A stretch of 64,000 nucleotides of DNA. Source: Strongylocentrotus purpuratus. Its lineage: Eukaryota > Echinodermata > Echinoidea > Camarodonta > Strongylocentrotidae. The position numbers and the translations under genes are program-made. The number at the start of each line of letters is the position of its first letter. Within the stretch, counting starts at the first letter, position 1. The notes under the pieces are model-generated. The model was not told where the DNA came from. It made no database searches and worked only from the letters and a program-made list of their open reading frames with translations. The stretch is from assembly GCF_000002235.5 (NCBI RefSeq), contig NW_022145609.1:33482630-33546629 (forward strand). Reading direction: 5' to 3'. This document shows positions 39,226 through 50,592 of this stretch, piece by piece.

Positions 39226-39416
39226 CGGCGACGAAAAGAACAGAGGATTCTGGGAGAAGCGAAACTTCGCCGCGCGAGTTTGAGTCTCTGCTCCCCAGAT
39301 CAGCTATAAATGGGTGCAATTGCCCCCCCCCCCCCCCCTCCACCCCCGGTTGCCCCCTCCCTCCAACGAGAAGAAGCCTATCGCCAAGTAATATGAGAAG
39401 GGATACCTCTGTGTAA
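39222..39416 (+). CDS. Candidate first coding exon, unknown protein
   Basis: ATGGCGGCGACG starts a 64-codon frame with A at -3 and G at +4. The first 30 residues (MAATKRTEDSGRSETSPREF and onward) look like the polar N terminus of a real protein. The second part crosses a poly-C run and becomes Pro-rich, which suggests that a true exon would end earlier; no strong donor is seen, only GGGTGCAA at about 39310 and CAAGTAATA at about 39385. The 138-codon frame on the opposite strand is most likely its shadow. Family not recognised. Confidence 0.33.
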   Translation: MAATKRTEDSGRSETSPREFESLLPRSAINGCNCPPPPPSTPGCPLPPTRRSLSPSNMRRDTSV

Positions 39417-39670
39417 TTAATCATTAGAATGCTCTTGCTCTTAAACTTCATAAACAGAAATTCCTCTCCGGATGAGAAATTGCTAGAAGAAGCCAAACTT
39501 CACCAAAAATGGCCGGGGGCTCTACTACTAGGCAACGACACCTAGAGCAATTCAAACATTTCGACATGCTCCTGACTTGGAATTTGAAAATAAACATAAA
39601 CTCATTTATTAATGGATAACTCCAACATTATTCAAATGAAAAGAAAATGCCCCACCTTTCCCCCTCGAGA

Positions 39671-39716
39671 CCCCCCCCCCCCCAAAAAAAAAAATAATAA
39701 TAATAATAATAATAAT
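39671..39716. repeat. C run, A run, (AAT)n compound repeat
   Basis: Thirteen C pass directly into about 11 A and then AATAATAAT. Confidence 0.9.
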
Positions 39717-40159
39717 TAATGGCTCGTTTGGCGCTTTCATTGTTAGCTAAGATAAGCTGTTAATGCTTAAAAGATTGCAGTAATAGATTAATTGATAACA
39801 AAACTAAAAATAAAGAAAAACACATTTCCTATCACTTTTACAGGGTCGATATAAACGCTAGGAGCTACGATCAAGGGCGGGGGTAGAGAGAGGGGAAGGG
39901 ACTGATATGGGGATGTGATAGGCCCACCCCTTCTCAGAATTGCTGTCAGTAAATCTCTTTACTGGTAATTTGAAGACTTCATGACCTTTTTCCCCCCACT
40001 AAATCTTTGATATTTTCTCTAATTTTTGAGAATTTATTTATCGTATATCGCTCTCACGATCAGCATAATAGTTTCCGAGGACATATTTTTGATTTGCTTT
40101 TATTTTGTATTGAATGGTGGTAGTTATTTTACCTGACTGCTAAGAGAGCATAAATGCTT

Positions 40160-40345
40160 GTATTTTTTCAAGGGGGGGGGGGGTTTAAAATCTGGCCCAA
40201 AATATTTTGCTCCCGAAAATTTGAAAATCGCGCCGGCCGAAAAGTTGCTCAGTGGGGGGGGGGGGGGTTTAGGGGGTTTACATACATAAAAATACCAAAG
40301 GGGGGGTTGAACCCCCAACCCCCCCCCCCCCTGCGTACGCCCCTG
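40160..40345. mobile_element. hAT-like element end fragment
   Basis: The right end, inverted, reads CAGGGGCGTACGCAGGGGGG, a terminus I know from non-autonomous hAT-type elements. Inside are long G runs (40166-40178, 40254-40267), GAAAATTTGAAAATCGCG and a final C run. The matching left end was not found, so it seems truncated. The two overlapping 65-codon frames come from this repeat. Confidence 0.5.
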
Positions 40346-40649
40346 GACTGAGCTATCGGGCCTCCTGTGAGTCTTTCTGTTTGTGCGTTTAAAAAATAAA
40401 ATAAAAATCTCAAAATGAAACCATTGTTTAAAAGCCCGGTTTAAAAGACATCCAAAATGTTATGGGGAACGGGCCAAGGCACCCTGGCCCCCTCTGAATT
40501 TGCCGGTAGAGTTTAGTTTGGCTTTGATACTATGTGTTCCCCAGTGATTTATAAAGTAATCATCCTTTTTAAATCATAAAACTATATTGGTACTTTTTGT
40601 TTGTACCTGTTTATTGAAGGTATAATTATTGTGAATTCTATTCAAGTTT

Positions 40650-40690
40650 ACATATTTGATTTTGATTTGATTTGATTTGATTTGATTTTA
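40650..40690. repeat. (TTTGA)n short tandem repeat
   Basis: About six copies of TTTGAT/TTTGA. Confidence 0.85.
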
Positions 40691-41122
40691 AACATTATTA
40701 TGCAGTGTAAAGGCCAAGATGATGATAATTACCTTATCATTATGCCCCGGTCCCATTTTCCCGAAAGTTAAAACTTGTAATACAGGTAGGCCCTAAGCTC
40801 AATAATCAGCAGAGGCAGTAAATTGGACTTGTAGTATATAGTGCAAGTTCTAATCAGGGACTTGGGATACAGTCCCTGTTCTAATCAATGAATCTATATA
40901 ACTGTAAACTGCTTGAAAATATAATACTGAAAAGACTTTGATGGGGTGAGAAGAAAGAGAATACCAGATTGTAGTTGAAATTTAAATCTTCATGTTTTTT
41001 GTAAAAAAAATGTATGTGCATTGTTTTCTACATAAATTTGTTTCCATTTCTCCATCAAACTCCTTTTCTTTTCCTTCTATTAATTTATTCTTCATTTCTC
41101 TGTTTTATCGCTTTAAATGTTA

Positions 41123-41625
41123 AAGGTATTACAAAGTTTTGGGAAATTTTGAAAATGGGTGGATAGTGATTCTTTACAATTTTGATATATTTGGATGCCC
41201 CTGTGGTTGTATTAAAAACACCAGAAATGTTAACCCCTAAAACACTTCTGCTTTCGAGAAAAATTGAATATAAAGATTTACCGGTGCTCCCGGTAAATTT
41301 CAATAAATTTCAAATAGCTCCTACGGCCGTACAATGGTAGCTGAGACCATGAAAATCTCAGAGTATGTAGTTGTGGTATTTAATTTTCGAACGACAACAG
41401 CTAATCGGTTGATTTTAGTCAATAACCATTGTTTTATAGCTTAATTAATATATTGACCTTGAGAGGGAGCTATTTAACATAAAATGTTTATTATTTACAA
41501 TTTCATAACTTTAGAGTCGATTTCGACCGCGACAACGATCACTGAATATAGTAGGATCGTATATGCTTCCAATATATTCATTTGAACCAAATTCATGACC
41601 CCATACCAAAACTTTGTATTACCTT
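41123..41625. mobile_element. AAGGTA-family MITE, related type
   Basis: About 503 bp with inverted ends AAGGTATTACAAAGTTTTGG and AAGGTAATACAAAGTTTTGG (one mismatch over 20), flanked by TA on both sides (41121-41122, 41626-41627). The AAGGTA start and the TA duplication match the elements at 18164 and 46661, but the interior differs, so it is a relative rather than a third copy. The interior holds two CpG-rich patches with no open frame of note. Confidence 0.85.
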
Positions 41626-41629
41626 TAAT

Positions 41630-41747
41630 CCTATTTTGTTTATCGTATTTTATTAAAACAACTTTTAATGTATTGTAATTTAAAAGACGTTTTTACTCTT
41701 AATTTGTATAGGCCTACATTCAATTTGTTTCAGCATTATGTCCCCTA

Positions 41748-41778
<31 letters not shown>

Positions 41779-43370
41779 TTTATTTTTTCTATATTTTTTT
41801 AATAGTAAGAACTCGTAATAAAGCCGGGGTATCAAGCCTCTAGTCGAAGAGCACCAACGAGTGTCTGACCAAGGAGGATATCTCTTTGGTCAGACATTCT
41901 TAATAAGCCCTATATATAAGAACCCATTATTATTATTATTATATTGTTATATACGAGGGGAGTATAAAATAATTCACAGATGGGATTTCTTTTTATATAT
42001 AGATAAATGTATCGCAAGGTGTTTTTCTTTGTTGAATATTTAGTCACAACCCAAACAATAAATTTTGAATACATTTTACTTTATTCAATCACGTGTACTT
42101 TGGAAGTACGGTAATTGTTATTGATATAGGTGAGACTGTGAATGACTTAAAGGTAATATCTCATCCACTCAGGCCTGCATCCACTCTTACAAAAAAAGTG
42201 CAAGTCAAGAAGCAATCGCCTTTTCTCCGCTCGGTTATTCAACCGCAAATAAATCCGAGTAAAGAACACTAATTCTGGTCTGCTCTGCTTTAAAAAAAAC
42301 GTCGCCATTAAACCCTCTATAAGAAGAAATTTCGTTGATGAAGCATTGTTGAGATTCAACAGTGTGGTTATGTTTTTACAACAAAACTTATACTTAACGA
42401 CTTACAATGGGAGTTAGAGCTTACCACTTTCTTTAATCTAGCAGTCTGGCAAAATACGACCTGATTTCCGACTTCCAGTCTAAGTACAACGGATAGAATG
42501 ACGTCTGTTTACGGTCCGGTGAACCCCCCCCCCCCCTCTTTCTCCTAAAGAGAAAGTTGAGTTCTGGGGAGAGGTGGACAATTTTGTGAGCATTATCATT
42601 GTTATTATGCAAGTTTGGAAGAACATCAGAGAAAATATGTTTTCTGAAAAGCATGGTCTTCAAATGCTTTCATACTTTAAATATAACAAATAACATTGTC
42701 GCTTTCTATTGCTTTTTTTTCTATACCTTTCCCGCGCTCTTCCTCTTCAAATCTCTCCCACTCTTAATTCAAATAATTTACATCGAATTTGCAAACTTTC
42801 CTCCTCGTTTTTCAGTTCTACTGTCGATATTTTCCACCACATATACAGTCTTGCTCTATTCACCGTTTACTGCTTACTTCAGTCCTTTTTTTTCCACATG
42901 ATTTCAATGTATAGAATTATGTTACTTTATGCTAATTCTGATTACTTTCTAATTTGTGTTTCCATAATTATGTTGCAATAGGCTATATTTCTCGTATTTA
43001 TACTGATTTATTTTTCAGATTCAATATATCATTTTATGCTATGTTATATATTATGTGTTATTAATTTTGTTTGTAAACTTTTGTAATTCGGCTAAACGCC
43101 CGTGATGAAAGTTTTATTTGAAATAACCAATTTTGAAAAACAGCTTTAAAATGAGGCCTGATATTTATGCCACATGTTTATGTTGTCTAATAATCTTTCT
43201 GTGTGTAGTGCTTGTTACTTTACCAAGACTAGGTGGGCCAATTTTTTTATCATTTTGATGACTTCAGAACCTCGCAGTTAACACCCCAATTCTTAAATGC
43301 TACATGATCAACTTTTTCTGATCAATTTCACATCGTTTCTTTCACAGTGCAATCGCATGACAAGGGGGCG
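41630..43370. other. Unique AT-rich DNA
   Basis: An (ATTTT)n repeat lies at about 41747-41790 and a C run at 42526-42537. Open frames at 42147-42981 are short and lack motifs. Nothing else seen. Confidence 0.45.
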
Positions 43371-43373
43371 TTT

Positions 43374-43517
43374 CACAAAACTTGTCATCAGTGACAACTG
43401 ACAAATGACAGTTTTTGTTATAAGCTAGTGAAATCCTTGCTTCTGATTGGTCATCAGCAGTTTTGTCACTGATTTTTGTCATTTGTCATAGATAAAAGGC
43501 TTTGTGAAACGGGTCCC
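43374..43517. mobile_element. Short MITE with GTTTCACAAA termini
   Basis: About 144 bp with inverted ends: GGGGGCGTTTCACAAAACTT left; the right end inverted reads GGGACCCGTTTCACAAAGCC. Inside, GACAAATGACA is also inverted (TGTCATTTGTCA). I recall CCCGTTTCACAAA ends as a common MITE type in marine invertebrates. No clear target duplication. Confidence 0.65.
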
Positions 43518-43778
43518 AGAACTCAACTTTATCTTTAATAAATATCAACTTAATCTGGAGGTACTATGTTACACCCCCAATTAGCGAAAGTGCCATACTT
43601 GAACACCCGAGCATTTCGTGCTCTAAATAACTCTATAATTTGACAAAGTCTTTTAATGAATATAATTGTGACTTCACAATCAAGGAGTGTGGAGTGACCA
43701 TTGGAATAATTGTATTACTGTTGGTCAATCTGTTTACAGCTCAGCTTAATCTAAATATTCATAATTTTGTAAACAGCT

Positions 43779-43861
43779 GTTTTCACGAAGTGACGGTAGT
43801 GAAAACAAATTGCATTCACTTTGCGTTACGATTTTCCTCACTACCGTCACTTCGTGAAAAC
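43779..43861. repeat. 83 bp hairpin with perfect 24 bp arms
   Basis: GTTTTCACGAAGTGACGGTA and four further bases are repeated exactly in inverse orientation, with a 35-base spacer. It may be a tiny inverted-repeat element; no flanking duplication is seen. Confidence 0.85.
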
Positions 43862-44429
43862 AAGGACGAGCTTTCTGAACAACAACAAAAACATACAAAA
43901 CATTAGAAAGACATTCATTACATTAACTTATCACAATACTAAACTAGCCTCATTCGGGTGCTATGGGAATCTTGCGTTTTTATTCTAAATTTGATCTACC
44001 AATTATCAGTTTATAATGGTTTTATCTATGACTCTCAAACATTGATCATATTGTGGTCTTTGCATGTTTATTGGTGTTGTTCGACCTTTTCTGTTCGGCT
44101 ATAAAATGCTCAATATTCATATGATATTTTATGAGATTGACCAGTGATCAATCTGCATCAAAGCTTTGTAGGTTATCAATTTAATTCAACATTGATCATG
44201 GCCTTGCAGTAGTTGGATGTATACAGTGTACCGGTGTTATTCAACCTGTTTTTGTTGCCTTGTTTTTTTTCTCGGCAAATGCTCATTATTAATGAGATAG
44301 ATCACTTAACTCACAAAAAGATCAGAAAGATATATCATTGCCCTCCCATAAACTTAAATACTAGGCTTATTCGGGCGCTCTGGGCACTTTCACTCTTTGA
44401 TCTGTCCAAGCTTTGTATATACTATAGAT

Positions 44430-46395
44430 CATAGGCGCCGGAAGTGGGGGGGGGGCAGGGGGGGCAGTTGCCCCCCCCAGTCAAAAAAGTGGGGGGGCAA
44501 AACGCATTTTTGCCCCCCCAAAACGCCCCCCCCCCCCTCCAAAAAAAAAAAAAAAAAACAGTAAAGGAGTAAACATGGCTTGTATTTTTAATCCAAAAGA
44601 ACGTAACAACAATAAAAACCTGAATTAAATCACATATACAATTCCATTCAAAGAAACGGAAAGTTCACAGGAATTATATTTCATAAACATTGCGCATGCC
44701 ACCTATACGGTATTTATCAATGGAGGTGTCTATAATAGCGATACGCGCATATCGTGGACATATTGTGCGAGAATGGGAAAGCGTGTCCGTTTTTTTGTTA
44801 TAGGGGTGAGAAGACATGAGCCCTTGAACGCTGGCGTACTGATGGGGGGGGGGGGGGTGATGTATTTCTTATTCGAAACAATTGATTTACAAATGTTGAT
44901 GTTGTGACATGATTTTCCGGCATTTTTTCTCCATTTCTTTTGTAAGTCATACCTTTTTATGCGTTTGTTGGAAAATAAGAAATTCCCAAATTACAGTCAG
45001 GCGAAATACGCTAATTTAGAAGCCTTTATGTCATGGTCTGCAAAGTGGCTGGGCTCGAGCCCCCCCCCCCCTCCTTTTTGAAAAAGTATGTTAAAGAAAA
45101 AAAGAAAGAAAGACGGAGAAAAAATAAGTGACCTGCCAATGTCACAAATAAGGTATAAAAAATGCTCATCTGACCGTAATTAAATGCTTAAAACCCCAGA
45201 GCTTACGGGGGCTCCGCCCCCGGACGCCACCAAGGGACCTAAGGCGGGCCCCTGGATGCTCATCTGACCGTAATTAAATACCTAAAACCCCCTGGACCCC
45301 ACCAAGGGCCCTAAGGCGGCCCCCTGGATGCTCATCTGACCTTAATTAAATACCTAAAACCTCTGAGCTTCCGGGGGCTCTGCCCCCTGGACCTCACCAA
45401 GGGCCCTAAGGCGAGCCCCTGGATGCTCATCTGACCGTAATTAAATACCTAAAACCCCTGAGCTTCCGGGGGCTCTGCCCCCTGGACCCCACCAAGGGCC
45501 CTAAGGCGGCCCCCTGGATGCTCATCTGACCTAAATTAAATACCTAAAACCTCTGAGCTTCCGGGGGCTCTGCCCCCTGGACCCCACCAAGTGCCCTAAG
45601 GCGGCCCCCTGGATGCTCATCTGACCTTAATTAAATACCTAAAACCTCTGAGCTTCCGGGGGCTCTGCCCCCTGGACCTCACCAAGGGCCCTAAGGCGGG
45701 CCCCTGGATGCTCATCTGACCGTAATTAAATACCTAAAACCCCTGAGCTTCCGGGGGCTCTGCCCCCTGGACCCCACCAAGGGCCCTAAGGCGGCCCCCT
45801 GGATGCTCATCTGACCTTAATTAAATACCTAAAACCTCTGAGCTTCCGGGGGCTCTGCCCCCTGGACCCCACCAAGTGCCCTAAGGCGGCCCCCTGGATG
45901 CTCATCTGACCTTAATAAATACCTAAAACCTCTGAGCTTCCGGGGGCTCTGCCCCCTGGACCTCACCAAGGGCCCTAAGACGGCCCCTGGATGCTCATCT
46001 GACCGTAGTTAAATATCAAAACCTCTGAGCTTCTGGGGGCTCTCCCCCCCCCCACCTTGGAACACGTCAATTGCCTTACAGAGGGCCCCTGGATGCTCAT
46101 CTAACCGTAAATAAATACCTAAAACCCCTGAGCTTCCGGGGCTCAGCCCCTTGACCCCCTGCCGAGGCTCATTCCCTGGACCCCACGCCAATTTACGCTC
46201 TACCTGATCGATAATACTTCACTTTGAAAAACGTTCCGCGGGACCTGCATGTAACGTGTAAGACTGGTGGTGATGCAGATTTTTCGTGTGCCCCCCCCCC
46301 TTCCGAACTTTTTGTCTCATTACGTCACTGCCCCTTGAAAGTGAGCCCCCTGGAATGTTTGCCCCCCCAGTCCCAAACTGCTTCCGGCGCGCCTG
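44430..46395. mobile_element. hAT-like element carrying a minisatellite
   Basis: A 1966 bp element flanked by the perfect 8 bp repeat CTATAGAT (44422-44429, 46396-46403). Its ends are inverted: CATAGGCGCCGGAAG left, CAGGCGCGCCGGAAG for the right end inverted, followed on both sides by GTGGGGGGGCAAAAC or CTGGGGGGGCAAAC. Eight-base duplication and CA termini fit the hAT superfamily. The interior has G and C runs, a C-to-A tract (44526-44558), unique AT-rich DNA (44560-45120) and a 95 bp tandem array. No transposase is seen, so it is non-autonomous. Confidence 0.85.
45163..46190 (+). repeat. 95 bp minisatellite with trimer periodicity
   Basis: Eleven units start TGCTCATCTGACC at about 45163, 45257, 45329, 45424, 45519, 45614, 45709, 45804, 45899, 45992 and 46094. 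Each includes TTAAATACCTAAAACC, TGAGCTTCCGGGGGCTCTGC and CCCTGGACC. Three unit types alternate (CTTAAT/ACCTCACC, CGTAAT/ACCCCACC, C-TAAT/CCAAGTGCC), so 285 bp blocks such as 45329-45613 and 45614-45898 are nearly identical. The GGGGGCTC...GCCCCC part can form a hairpin. Confidence 0.92.
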
Positions 46396-46660
46396 CTATA
46401 GATTATCACTTTAATGATTGAAATCATAACTCTGCTGATGTTGTTCAACCTGCGGTTTTTTATTCAATATTTATAAATATCATTAGATTGATCATTTTAC
46501 TCTTAAAAGGTCAGAAAGACATTGCCCCATTAAAAACTTATCGACGATTATTTTTTTCCAAGGTTGCACTGAAATAAAATATTCATTAAAGTCAGCGTTT
46601 GTTTGTGAATACAAGTCATAACAACTTAGTTAAAATTATAGGTCTACCTAATATACCATA

Positions 46661-47191
46661 AAGGTACTATGTCCCTTTTGCAGCCAACCTCAAATGCTGT
46701 AGAACTTTGCAGGAATTATGAATATGTCATGTATGTCCTATCTGTGAAATTTAAACGTTAGCAGTGTCCTAATATTCAAATTATGCAAGGAAACCCGTTT
46801 ACTTGCTAGACTTCACTGTCAGACACTATTGAGTGACTGACTGGCTTTTTTTCTTCTTTGGTAATAACATACATGAAAAGAGTTGTAAAGGGTACATGAG
46901 CATTTGTCTACATCAATAACTTCTTGTGATGGCCAAGATTAAACTGATTGAATCTTTGCGCAGCATAAAACGTATGACCATTCAGTACAATTATTGTCTG
47001 AAAATCAAGACTATTACTTTTGGGCTCTATAGCCCTAAAGTCGATTTGACAACTAATAGTCGTTATTTTCCCACTTGAAGACATTTTCAAGCCCCACCTT
47101 TTTGGGGAAAGTTCTAAATTAGTATTATCTTTCAAATGCAGTTGGAATTTAATTTTTCATTTTTTTGGCCTGCAAATGGAAATAGTACCTT
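46661..47191. mobile_element. AAGGTA-family MITE, copy 2
   Basis: Ends AAGGTACTAT and (inverted) AAGGTACTAT, with TA on both sides (46659-46660, 47192-47193). It matches 18164-18634 along its length and contains about 95 bp (near 46950-47045) absent there. That extra part includes GGGCTCTATAGCCC, a small palindrome. No coding capacity. Confidence 0.85.
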
Positions 47192-47199
47192 TAAAATAC

Positions 47200-47650
47200 G
47201 TTAAACCAAAGTTTATCGTCAGTACAAGACTTACATATAAGAGAATTAAGAAAAGTTACCTGACATCTTTTTTTCTTCATAAAAGCCCTCAGAATGAAAT
47301 ATGAAAATGGAATAAAGTTACATGAGACAGGGGCATATTCAACATTGTCAGGTATAGAAGGCGAAATATCTTATCACCGTCCCTATCTTTTTCAAGAGAT
47401 ATACATCTCCATAATGGGAGGGGGGGGGGGGGAGATGCGTCATTTTTAAGAAAATGTACAGCACATGTGCTCCGATAAGGCTGCATAGCTCAACAACAAA
47501 AAATGTAATAGGCCCCGATAAAAATGATTTTCTTAAGGGGTGACCCTTTCAGCCACCTGTACCCCCCCCCCCCATACACAGACCTTCGTATTCTGGCCCA
47601 AAGCAGTGTTACATGATCCTACATAGTCCTGGTACCATAAATCCATCTAG

Positions 47651-47739
<89 letters not shown>

Positions 47740-48600
47740 ATAAATAAATAAATCAGCAATGATCCACGCTGCGCTATAGTATTAGGTTTATAGGGCTACT
47801 TTCATCCACACCCGCCCCCCCCCCCCGTTTATTAAACTTATGCAGTATAAATGGCATTCTTTGCACAACTTCAGTCTTTGATCTAGGTTATAGCTTCGCC
47901 AAAAGGCAGTGAAGGTTTAATACTTGGATGCTTAGAGCTGGGATGGATTACAGAGTTTTTTTTGATAGGTATTAAAACGATTTCTCATTGTTCATCCTGT
48001 TTTACATTCACATAAATATCCTAAGTTTTCTAAATCATATGACATTTATACCAAATAGGAACAATACCACTGTCCAACAAAATGGCAGATCGTAACTTCT
48101 CCTCCTCTCCTTTTCCCTTTACGATTATATTCAAAAGTAATTTGTCACCATAACATGGCCGTTTACCTCTATTCTTTCTTCTCCGTTATCAGTTACTCTG
48201 AACGTACGTGAATCCCTTATTTATAAGAGTTCTTACATTAATATTGGGAAATATATCATTTTGTAACCTTCCAACAGTTACAAGAAGGCCGAATAAGCTT
48301 TGTATCGTCAAAGGGAGTGACGGTCTTTTTTTCTTTTTTTTGCGGGAAGCCAACGATTTATTAGGTTATGGCTCTATCATTACCAGAAATATTATATGAG
48401 GATGAACAATAGGTACTTCAGCTTTCTAATATCATTTCTAACAATTTCACGAGCTCAAAGTAAAGGCATCCTGTATTTCTCGAGACACCTGCATGAACTT
48501 TATGCATAATTTGTTTGGCGGCAAATCTCAATTTTCAAAGAAAATGACTTCTATGATAGGTCATCGCTTAAAGATGTCATTTAGTTGATATTGATTGTGC
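47200..48600. other. Unique DNA with homopolymer tracts
   Basis: G run at 47410-47421, C runs at 47563-47573 and 47816-47826, and the compound repeat at 47651-47755. No gene seen. Confidence 0.5.
47651..47755. repeat. C run, A run, (TA)n, (AAAT)n compound repeat
   Basis: Four simple repeats joined end to end: about 21 C, 29 A, 15 TA and several AAAT. Confidence 0.97.
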
Positions 48601-48620
48601 GTAGTGGCGCCTCGAGCGGT

Positions 48621-48623
<3 letters not shown>

Positions 48624-48688
<65 letters not shown>

Positions 48689-48705
48689 GGAGAGGGGGGG
48701 GGGGG
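48624..48705. repeat. (GA)n microsatellite and G run
   Basis: About 60 bp of GA dinucleotides leading into G-rich sequence. Confidence 0.95.
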
Positions 48706-48968
48706 TCATCACTAAAACGGGATGGGGCGAAATGCACCTGGGCAGAAGGACTTCATTAGTAAATACACTACAAGAATTATATTTCTCTGGGCATCTAAGC
48801 GGGTGGGGTGTGGGGAGGGGATGGGGGGGGGGGGGGGGTCATCACTAAAACGGGATGGGGCGAAATGCACCTAGGCAGAAGGACTTCATTAGTAAATACA
48901 CTACAAGAATTATATTTCTCTGGGCATCTAAGCGGGTGGGGTGTGGGGAGGGGATGGGGGGGGGGGGA
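48706..48968 (+). repeat. Recent 133 bp tandem duplication
   Basis: Two copies, 48706-48838 and 48839-48968, almost identical (CACCTGGGCAG against CACCTAGGCAG is the clearest difference), each ending in a G run of variable length. G-run slippage or misalignment may have driven the duplication, or the assembly may be imperfect here. Confidence 0.9.
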
Positions 48969-49054
48969 CTGACGCCAGCTCCACCTTATACGCCATTAAA
49001 ACCAGTATAGGCTTATAAATTAAGAAAGTAGGAATAGATTCTGCAACCCAACCA

Positions 49055-49306
49055 TGGATGATGAGGATAACGCCGATGATGATTAAGATGATGATGATGG
49101 TGATTATAGTGAAGAAGATTATGATTATGAAGATAATGATTATGATGATGATGACGACGACGATGATGATGATGATGATGATGACGACGACGACGATGAT
49201 GATGATGATGATGATGATGACGCCGATGATGATTATGATGATGGATGTTGACGCCGATAATGATAAAGATGATGATGATGGCGATTATGATGAAGAAGAC
49301 TACGAC

Positions 49307-49341
<35 letters not shown>

Positions 49342-49400
49342 CGACGATGATGATGATGATGATTATGATGATGATGATGCCTATGATGATGAGTACGAGG
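49055..49400. repeat. (GAT)n trinucleotide microsatellite
   Basis: About 345 bp of GATGAT with GAC and TAT variants. A 115-codon frame of Met and Asp runs is a by-product of the repeat. Confidence 0.95.
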
Positions 49401-50295
49401 AGTAAGGAGAGGAGGAGAAAGAAATGATCATTACTGCATGCGTGTATCCTTCATCAAAAAGAGAACAAACTGAATTTTCAACTTGATAAAACGCATTGGT
49501 GTCGCAATGGGATACAGAGGGCAAAAAAAAAAGGGGGAAAAAAAGATTGTTTCATTCATTAACCTATTTTCCACATTCAAGCAAACAAACAAAAAATGCA
49601 AGATACAAAATAAAGTGCATTTCATGAGATGCAAGCGAATATACAAAGAAACAAGCTTATGAACAAGCAACTAATTTCAAACAGTTGTAAATATATTTTT
49701 TTTTAAAGCTCCTTGTCAGGGTAATGGCAACGAAAACAGAAGAAAAGAGTCATATAGATGATGTGATGGGGACGTGCAGATAACACGACCCCTCCTTTAC
49801 CCTTTCCCGCTATCGTCACTGTTTTGCACCCCGTTCATCATGCTTGCCCAACCCCTCCCCCAGTTACACAAGTGCCCCTCAACAGACGGTCCCACGCTAC
49901 ACCGTTTAATCACAGTATACTTGCAGTGGCGTGCAACAGATTGCAATATGCGAAAGAAAAACCTGCCCTCAAATAATTCCGGTATTGGTTTGACCTATTT
50001 TAACCGGTAAAAAAATCAATTCTTTTCTTCGGAAAAAAAAATGCGGGAGAGAAAAATCGATGAACATGTCTGAATTTTAAAAAGGTTGCACGATTATGTG
50101 ACATTTAGCCATGCGGATTGGTTCATTATTATATTGGTGGATATATTTTTCTTTGATGCATTCACTGAAAATGGATGGGGGTCATCAATTTCTCATAAAC
50201 ATCCATAATGTATTTGTGATGATTTGTTAATGTTCTCTCAAGTTTGAATGGAATATAAGTGAATGTCTTACAATTAAGGCATTATCTCCGTCGTT

Positions 50296-50375
50296 TCATA
50301 GTGGTCGAGTGATTAGAACGCTTGACTGGAGATATTAAAGTGATTCGTTCGGGCTCCGGCATTGCACTTGTTTGT
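50296..50375 (+). mobile_element. Degraded tRNA-like sequence (SINE relic?)
   Basis: CATAGTGGTCGAGTGATTAG resembles a tRNA D arm with A box. The expected B box is replaced by GATTCGTTCGGGCTCCGG, a poor match. Followed by TTGTTTGTTTGTTT. Probably the head of an old SINE. Confidence 0.3.
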
Positions 50376-50520
50376 TTGTTTAACGAAAGAAAGAAGGGAG
50401 AAATAAAGGAGAGGGGTAAACCAAAAATAGATGATAGCAAACCGTCCCAATAAAACCCCCCGCAGTAGGTGGACCTGGATGGAGAGGGGCAAATGACTGT
50501 AGTATAATATCTTGCATTTT

Positions 50521-50592
50521 AGTGCCGGGCTGAGATTCGAACCCTCAGCCCTTGGATTGAGAATCAAGTGAATGAACCACTGCATCACCATA
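50521..50592 (-). mobile_element. tRNA-like sequence with B box (SINE relic)
   Basis: Read on the minus strand it has GCAGTGGTTCA as a partial A box, an anticodon-like loop TTCTCAA, and a good B box GGTTCGAATCT. Instead of a normal T arm the flanks form an 8 bp perfect stem (GGGCTGAG / CTCAGCCC) around the B box. The D arm and acceptor stem do not pair well, so a functional tRNA is unlikely. Confidence 0.45.

Noticed and set aside
49058-49405. 115-codon Met/Asp-rich frame
   Set aside because: GAT trinucleotide repeat.
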